Below are positions 59,371 through 64,000 of a stretch of 64,000 nt of DNA, piece by piece (position 1 is the stretch's first letter; the number at the start of each line of letters is the position of its first letter). Under the pieces are notes generated by a model. The model saw only the letters and a program-made list of their open reading frames with translations, had not been told where the DNA came from and did not search any database. Source of the DNA: SYFY01 sp043719475. GTDB lineage: Bacteria; Pseudomonadota; Gammaproteobacteria; Pseudomonadales; Azotimanducaceae. The stretch lies in NCBI GenBank assembly GCA_043719475.1, contig JAYSTS010000179.1:1-64000 (forward strand), given 5' to 3'. Position numbers and translations under genes: made by a program.

Positions 59371-61467
59371 TTGAAAGCGATTACCAAAGAAATTCAATTT
59401 GGTGGGCAAAAGCTCACCCTCGAAACGGGGCGCATTGCGCGTCAAGCAACTGGGGCAGTATTAGTCACTTTGGGCGAAACCGTGGTGTTGGCGACCGTAG
59501 TCGGTGCCAAGGGCATGAGACCGGGACAGGACTTTTTTCCTCTGACGGTGAACTACCAGGAAAAGACCTACTCTGCCGGGAAAATCCCGGGTGGGTTTTT
59601 CCGGCGTGAAGGTCGACCAAGCGAGAAGGAGACCTTGACCTCACGTCTCATTGACCGCCCCTTGCGGCCTTTGTTTCCGAAAGGATTCATGAACGAAGTC
59701 CAGGTGATCCTTACGGTAGTTTCAGCGGACAAGGACCAGGATCCGGATATCGCCGCCTTGATTGGCGCGTCGGCAGCCTTGTCGATATCAGGCATTCCGT
59801 TCTCAGGCCCTATCGGTGCGGCGCGAGTTGGCTATATCGATGGCAACTTCATTTTGAACCCAGGCTTTGAGCAAATGAAGAGCTCGATGCTGCACATGGT
59901 CGTCGCCGGTACAAAAGACGCGGTGCTCATGGTTGAGTCTGAAGCCGATCGCCTGACCGAAGATGAAATGCTCGGTGGCGTGTTGTTTGCGCAGCAGGAA
60001 ATGCAGGTTGTCATTGCGGCGATCAATGAGTTGGTGGCCGCAGCAGGTAAGCCTCGTTGGGAGTGGCAGCCGGTTGCTTCGAACGCGCCCCTCAAGCAAG
60101 CGGTAGAGCAACAGGTTCGCAGTCAGCTCGGCGATGCGTATCGCATCATGGACAAGCAGGATCGACAAGACCGAGTGGCGGCGCTACGAAAGTCCACCGT
60201 CGAAGCACTGGCCGCAGCGGAAGGCGCTCAATTTATTGCAGCTGACGTCTCTGAGGCTTTCGCCAAGCTCGAAAAGAATATTGTTCGAGAGCGTGTCATC
60301 AACGGTGAACCGCGCATTGACGGCAGAGACCTGCGAACAGTTCGTCCAATCACTATCGAAGTCGGTGTATTGCCTCGCGCTCACGGTTCGGTGTTGTTTA
60401 CCCGCGGCGAAACACAGGCGATTGTTGTTGCCACCTTGGGTACACAAAGAGATGCGGCGTTGATCGATGCCCTGGAAGGGTCCTTCAAAGACCACTTCAT
60501 GTTGCATTACAACTTCCCTCCTTACAGCGTTGGTGAGGCCGGCTTCATGGGTGGGCCAAAGCGCCGAGAAATCGGTCACGGCAAATTGGCGCGTCGTGGT
60601 GTCCAGGCGGTGCTTCCCACTGTTGAGGACTTCCCTTACACGATTCGCATCGTGTCGGAAATTACCGAGTCAAACGGCTCGAGTTCGATGGCTTCTGTTT
60701 GTGGCGCCTCTCTATCCATGATGGACGCTGGCATTCCTCTGAAAGCGCCAGTAGCGGGCGTTGCCATGGGTCTGGTGAAAGAAGGCAATCGTTATGCGGT
60801 GCTGACCGACATCCTTGGCGATGAAGATCACCTCGGTGACATGGACTTCAAGGTCGCTGGTACCGCTGAAGGCGTTACCGCACTGCAGATGGACATCAAG
60901 ATTGATGGCATCACTGAAGAGATTATGGAAGCTGCGCTACGTCAGGCCTTGGAAGGCCGTCTGTTCATTCTCGGCGAAATGAACAAGGTGCTCGCGACGT
61001 CACGACCTAACCTGGCATCAAATGCACCTGTCATTACAACGATGAAGGTCCATCCGGAGAAGATCCGCGAGATCATCGGCAAGGGTGGTGCGATGATCCG
61101 AAGTATCGTCGAGGCCAGCGGCGCTGAGATCGATATCGAAGACGACGGCACGGTGAAGATTTTTGCGATGAACGAAGAGTCACGAAATATTGCCATCGGC
61201 AAGATCCAGGAAATTGTTGCAGAGGCTGAGGTCGGCAGGATCTACGAAGGAACCATCGAGCGAATCGTCGACTTTGGCGCCTTTGTTTCTATCCTTCCAG
61301 GTAAAGATGGTCTGTTGCACATTTCGCAGATCGCCGATGAGCGAGTCGAGAGTGTTGGTGATTACTTGCAGGAAGGCCAGAAAGTGCGCGTTGTCGTGCT
61401 TGATGTCGACCAGCGCGGACGCATTAAACTGTCGATGAAGGAAGTGAAAAACTACGAAGCGGCCTAG
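59371..61467 (+). CDS. pnp: Polynucleotide phosphorylase
   Basis: 698 residues from a TTG with AAGGAG 8 bp upstream (MKAITKEIQFGGQKL). Two RNase PH domains (about 10-230 and 310-545, with FMGGPKRREIGHGKLARR), then a KH domain with the IIGKGGAMIRSIVE loop (about 568-581) and an S1 domain (about 622-692). It degrades RNA from the 3' end with phosphate, in the degradosome and in cold adaptation. Confidence 0.97.
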   Translation: MKAITKEIQFGGQKLTLETGRIARQATGAVLVTLGETVVLATVVGAKGMRPGQDFFPLTVNYQEKTYSAGKIPGGFFRREGRPSEKETLTSRLIDRPLRPLFPKGFMNEVQVILTVVSADKDQDPDIAALIGASAALSISGIPFSGPIGAARVGYIDGNFILNPGFEQMKSSMLHMVVAGTKDAVLMVESEADRLTEDEMLGGVLFAQQEMQVVIAAINELVAAAGKPRWEWQPVASNAPLKQAVEQQVRSQLGDAYRIMDKQDRQDRVAALRKSTVEALAAAEGAQFIAADVSEAFAKLEKNIVRERVINGEPRIDGRDLRTVRPITIEVGVLPRAHGSVLFTRGETQAIVVATLGTQRDAALIDALEGSFKDHFMLHYNFPPYSVGEAGFMGGPKRREIGHGKLARRGVQAVLPTVEDFPYTIRIVSEITESNGSSSMASVCGASLSMMDAGIPLKAPVAGVAMGLVKEGNRYAVLTDILGDEDHLGDMDFKVAGTAEGVTALQMDIKIDGITEEIMEAALRQALEGRLFILGEMNKVLATSRPNLASNAPVITTMKVHPEKIREIIGKGGAMIRSIVEASGAEIDIEDDGTVKIFAMNEESRNIAIGKIQEIVAEAEVGRIYEGTIERIVDFGAFVSILPGKDGLLHISQIADERVESVGDYLQEGQKVRVVVLDVDQRGRIKLSMKEVKNYEAA

Positions 61468-61487
61468 CTGATTCGTACCGCAGACAT

Positions 61488-61510
61488 TGGGGTTGCGAGA
61501 GGCAACCCCA
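61488..61510 (+). terminator. Hairpin after pnp, probable terminator
   Basis: A perfect 9-bp stem TGGGGTTGC / GCAACCCCA with a 5-base loop, 21 bp beyond the pnp stop. The following bases (GTTCTT) are only weakly T-rich, so it may instead act as a 3' stabilising structure. Confidence 0.6.
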
Positions 61511-61602
61511 GTTCTTGCGTGCGGGCTTGGTGAGTTACGTCGGGTAATCGCGGTAGAAGTTTGGGCTGCCGTTGGTCGATTCGTTGACCGCAGTTCTAAA
61601 GT

Positions 61603-62652
61603 CTACGGTCGGAATCTGTCTTCTCGTTCTCCGTAGTGGCGCTCTACGAGTTCGTGTCTTTCCTGAGCTTCCAGGCACAGCGTTGCGATTGGACGTGCTT
61701 CGAGTCGACGAAGTCCAATGTCTTCCCCGGTTTCTTCGCAGTATCCGTAGGAGGCATCGTCCAGGCGAGCAAGTGCAGCATCAATCTTCTTGAGTAGCTT
61801 TCTTTCACGATCTCGTGCTCTGAGTTCGAGTCCGAACTCAGACTCCTGAGTCGCTCGATCATTGGGATCTGGGAAGTTTGTCGCCTCGTCACGCAGATGA
61901 TGGATGGTACGATCGACTTCTTCCATCAACTCACGCTTCCAATTCATGAGTATTCGTCGGAAGTGCTCCGCCTGGCCTTCGCTCATGTACTCTTCGCCAG
62001 GCTTAGGCTGATAGGGCGGGATTCCATGGATAGGGCCGCTGAATAGATTAGGGCTGAGATCTGAAGGCGCGACCAGACGCGTGGTACTCTTTGACACGAT
62101 TGGCTTGTTGTCCGTTTTGGAATTCTTAGTCGAGGCGTCCAGCTTCACTTTGCTCTTGGTAGAAGTCGTTCCAGTTCCCTTGGCTACCGTCGCTGTTGCT
62201 GCCACATGAGTTGGTGTTCCAGGCGCAGTTTTTTTCTTGGTATTCTTCGGAGTCGAGTCAGCTACCGATGATTGTTCCTTGATAGCTTTGTCTGTCACGG
62301 GGGCCGCAGTACTTTTTGAAGCAGCTGGCTTTTCGGTATCTGGTTTGCTCTTTTCGGTTGGCAATTTGGTATCGATCTGAACCGGCTGTCGCGCGGCTAA
62401 CGCGGCTTTCGGTGGCAGTTTCTTTTCCTTGGGTTTAGCGATAGTTGGGGTGACCAATGCTTTTTTTGTTGTCGCACTGGTTTTTGCCGTAGTTTTTGCC
62501 GTAGTTTTTGCAATAGTGCCTTTGGCCTTGGTGGTCTTTTCGCTCTTGGACACAGGATCGGGCTTGGCGGCGACCTTTTTTGTACTGACGGTCGTCGCTG
62601 TCTTCTTGGATTTTGAAGCCGTGGCGCTTACTTGTTTCTTCTTTGCAGCCAT
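61603..62652 (-). CDS. dksA: DksA-type RNA polymerase regulator with long basic N-terminal extension
   Basis: 349 residues from MAAKKKQVS at 62652. About the first 205 residues are a low-complexity Lys/Ala/Thr/Ser/Pro-rich tail with no fold visible. The rest is a full DksA: KPGEEYMSEGQAEHFRRIL, EEVDRTIHHLRDEATNFPD, a coiled-coil tip DPNDRA (about residues 262-267, the acidic pair and Ala needed for activity), and the zinc-finger region. Only two of the four zinc cysteines remain (305 and 326); the partners are Thr 308 and Ala 329, as in zinc-independent DksA2-type proteins. DksA works with ppGpp at the polymerase secondary channel. The usual DksA is about 150 residues. It is convergent with pnp. 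Confidence 0.9.
   Translation of the reverse strand: MAAKKKQVSATASKSKKTATTVSTKKVAAKPDPVSKSEKTTKAKGTIAKTTAKTTAKTSATTKKALVTPTIAKPKEKKLPPKAALAARQPVQIDTKLPTEKSKPDTEKPAASKSTAAPVTDKAIKEQSSVADSTPKNTKKKTAPGTPTHVAATATVAKGTGTTSTKSKVKLDASTKNSKTDNKPIVSKSTTRLVAPSDLSPNLFSGPIHGIPPYQPKPGEEYMSEGQAEHFRRILMNWKRELMEEVDRTIHHLRDEATNFPDPNDRATQESEFGLELRARDRERKLLKKIDAALARLDDASYGYCEETGEDIGLRRLEARPIATLCLEAQERHELVERHYGEREDRFRP
62480..62515 (-). repeat. 12-bp tandem repeat in the dksA tail
   Basis: Three 12-bp units (62480, 62492, 62504), plus-strand GTTTTTGCCGTA, coding for repeated Lys-Thr-Thr-Ala in the basic N-terminal tail of the DksA-like protein. Confidence 0.8.
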
Positions 62653-62722
62653 CGCAAGTCTTCCCGCTGGTTCGAAGAGCGGCGCGTATGATATCCGAAC
62701 GTGGTCAAGGTTCCAGCGATCT

Positions 62723-63538
62723 TTAGCCTGTATTAAGAGTGATTTCGTGATCGGGATCGACCACCCCATATTCGGTCGCTACCTCGGCAACGGTGAGTAC
62801 GGCCCCTGACTTGCTCATGATTTCTTGATCGGCGGCCAAAGCAGCGATACAGCGTCCTGACAGTCGCACTGACTGTGAAGTCCTCGGATCCAGGTGCACT
62901 TTACCCTTCGCGACCATGTCGAGGATGAATTCTGTCTTGACCTTGGAAGGGGATAACGATAACGCCGCTACACCATGGGCCCTCAGTTCGTGGGCCATAT
63001 CCCGAGCCATCCGATCCACACCGGCTTTACCCACCCCATAGGACGCGCTGAACACGTATTCGCGGCCACCTCGGGAGGAGATGTTAACGATCAAGCCTCG
63101 ACCCGCCGAAACCATCATCGGGGCGGCGAAGACCGAAGCGGTGTAGTAGCCTCGCAGACCCACGCCGCACTGGATATCCCAGATCGAAACAGGGTGCTCC
63201 CAAAACCCGCCACTCAAAACAGGCGGATCGGGAATCTGGTATGCATTGTTGACGAGGATGTCGAGTCGGCCTTGCTCGTACTGTACGCGCTTGAAGAGCG
63301 CGGCGACTTCGTCATCGTTCCGATGATCAACTACGCAAGGAATTCCTGTTCCACCCATTCGATCCACTGCTGCGGCCGTAGCCTCAACCGAGAGGATGGC
63401 GCTGGGGTCGGTTCCAGCGCTGCTGCGACCGGTGACGTAAACAGTTGCACCTGCTTCGCCTAATCCCTCGGCGATGCCTTTCCCAATGCCCCGGCTGGCG
63501 CCTGTCACAACGGCAACCTGACCGGCCAGGCTTCTCAA
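62723..63538 (-). CDS. Short-chain dehydrogenase/reductase (SDR family)
   Basis: 271 residues. NAD(P)-binding VVTGASRGIGKGIAEGLG (about residues 10-27), ILVNNAYQIPDPP (about 94-106), IVNISSRGGREYVFSASYGVGK with the Ser-Tyr-Lys catalytic set (about 150-172). It resembles the DHRS1-like group of SDRs. Substrate unknown. Its start overlaps the end of the acyl-CoA synthetase gene by 4 bp, so the two are probably co-expressed, hinting at lipid or acyl metabolism. Confidence 0.88.
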   Translation of the reverse strand: MRSLAGQVAVVTGASRGIGKGIAEGLGEAGATVYVTGRSSAGTDPSAILSVEATAAAVDRMGGTGIPCVVDHRNDDEVAALFKRVQYEQGRLDILVNNAYQIPDPPVLSGGFWEHPVSIWDIQCGVGLRGYYTASVFAAPMMVSAGRGLIVNISSRGGREYVFSASYGVGKAGVDRMARDMAHELRAHGVAALSLSPSKVKTEFILDMVAKGKVHLDPRTSQSVRLSGRCIAALAADQEIMSKSGAVLTVAEVATEYGVVDPDHEITLNTG

Positions 63539-64000
63539 GAGCTCACCTTGCGATTGCGAACCAGATCCTCGACCACGCTCGGATCAGCCAGAGTACTGAT
63601 GTCGCCCATGTTCTCCAGCTCATTAGCGGCGATATGTCGCAGGATTCGACGCATGATTTTGCCGGAGCGCGTCTTCGGCAATCCCGGTGCGTACTGAATA
63701 ACGTCAGGTTTGGCGAAAGGGCCGATCTCTCGTCGTACTAGGTCAACCAGTTCGCTTTCAAGCCGCAGGGGGTCAATGTTTGCGCCGGCCATCAAAGTCA
63801 CGTAGGCGTAGATTCCCTCGCCTTTGATGTGATGCGGGTAACCGACAACCGCCGCTTCGGCGACGACTTCGTGCAACACGAGGGCACTCTCAACCTCGGC
63901 CGTGCCAATCCGATGGCCCGAAACATTGATGACATCATCCACACGTCCAGTGATCCAGTAATAGCCGTCTTCATCTCGACGGGCACCATCACCCGTGAAG
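63535..64000 (-). CDS. acs: Acetyl-CoA synthetase-type enzyme, C-terminal part (partial)
   Basis: The window ends inside this gene; about 155 codons are present, opening FTGDGARRDEDGYYWITGR (adenylation motif) and VDDVINVSGHRIGTAEVESA (hinge motif). The C-terminal LPKTRSGKIMRRILR carries the conserved Lys that is acetylated in Acs. The spacing and VSGHRIGTAEVE pattern fit acetyl-CoA synthetase more than longer-chain ligases; propionyl-CoA synthetase is the alternative. It makes acetyl-CoA from acetate, ATP and CoA. Confidence 0.88.
   Translation of the reverse strand, partial: FTGDGARRDEDGYYWITGRVDDVINVSGHRIGTAEVESALVLHEVVAEAAVVGYPHHIKGEGIYAYVTLMAGANIDPLRLESELVDLVRREIGPFAKPDVIQYAPGLPKTRSGKIMRRILRHIAANELENMGDISTLADPSVVEDLVRNRKVSS

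Overview
The window is a chromosomal segment of a gammaproteobacterium of moderate GC. Gene content and order match the Pseudomonas-like gammaproteobacterial backbone: tig-clpP-clpX-lon-hupB-ppiD; bamE-rnfH-ratA near smpB and recN; grpE-dnaK-dnaJ-dapB-carA-carB-greA-yhbY-rlmE-ftsH-folP-glmM-tpiA-secG-tRNA-Leu-tRNA-fMet-rimP-nusA-infB-rbfA-truB-rpsO-pnp. The tmRNA tag reads ANDENYALAA. I cannot place the organism below class.

Layout. 1-6.9 kb: the end of a sulfite/nitrite reductase with its DUF934 partner, a CPA2 antiporter, then leftward genes (acuI-like reductase, a DUF2130 gene split by an in-frame amber codon, sohB, an SCP2 protein, nudC). 7-12.7 kb: nhaB, the dnaQ-rnhA-methyltransferase cluster, and divergent mltD. 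12.8-22.1 kb: the protein quality-control block ppiD-hupB-lon-clpX-clpP-tig, all leftward, headed by tRNA-His, tRNA-Arg and tRNA-Pro. 22.3-23.6 kb: lpxH and miaE. 23.6-27.3 kb: an accessory island abutting the 3' end of ssrA. It holds a 178-bp element with 18-bp terminal inverted repeats, a complete DarT-DarG DNA ADP-ribosylation toxin-antitoxin pair, and a graveyard of fragments (an extradiol dioxygenase 3' part, a frameshifted peptide deformylase, a 54-bp relic of a second darT). 27.3-32.5 kb: ssrA, a Sel1-repeat protein, a small unknown protein coupled to a ribH-like gene, smpB, an NSS transporter, ratA and rnfH. 32.5-61.5 kb: bamE, recN, hrcA and the long rightward chaperone, carbamoyl-phosphate, cell-envelope and translation/RNA operons. 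61.6-64 kb, leftward: a DksA with a very long basic N-terminal tail and only two of four zinc cysteines, an SDR oxidoreductase and the 3' end of an acyl/acetyl-CoA synthetase.

The genes form several physical and functional units: protein folding and proteolysis (Tig, ClpXP, Lon, PpiD; HrcA-GrpE-DnaK-DnaJ with two sigma-32-like promoters), ribosome rescue (ssrA plus smpB 2.3 kb apart), and transcription-translation machinery (rimP-nusA-infB-rbfA-truB-rpsO-pnp, GreA, DksA). The strongest points for follow-up are the ssrA-adjacent DarTG island with its recombined flank, the amber-interrupted DUF2130 gene, the unusual DksA, and a recurrent pattern of 12-21 bp tandem duplications sitting at gene ends and translation starts. 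No CRISPR array, complete transposase, integrase or rRNA gene was seen.
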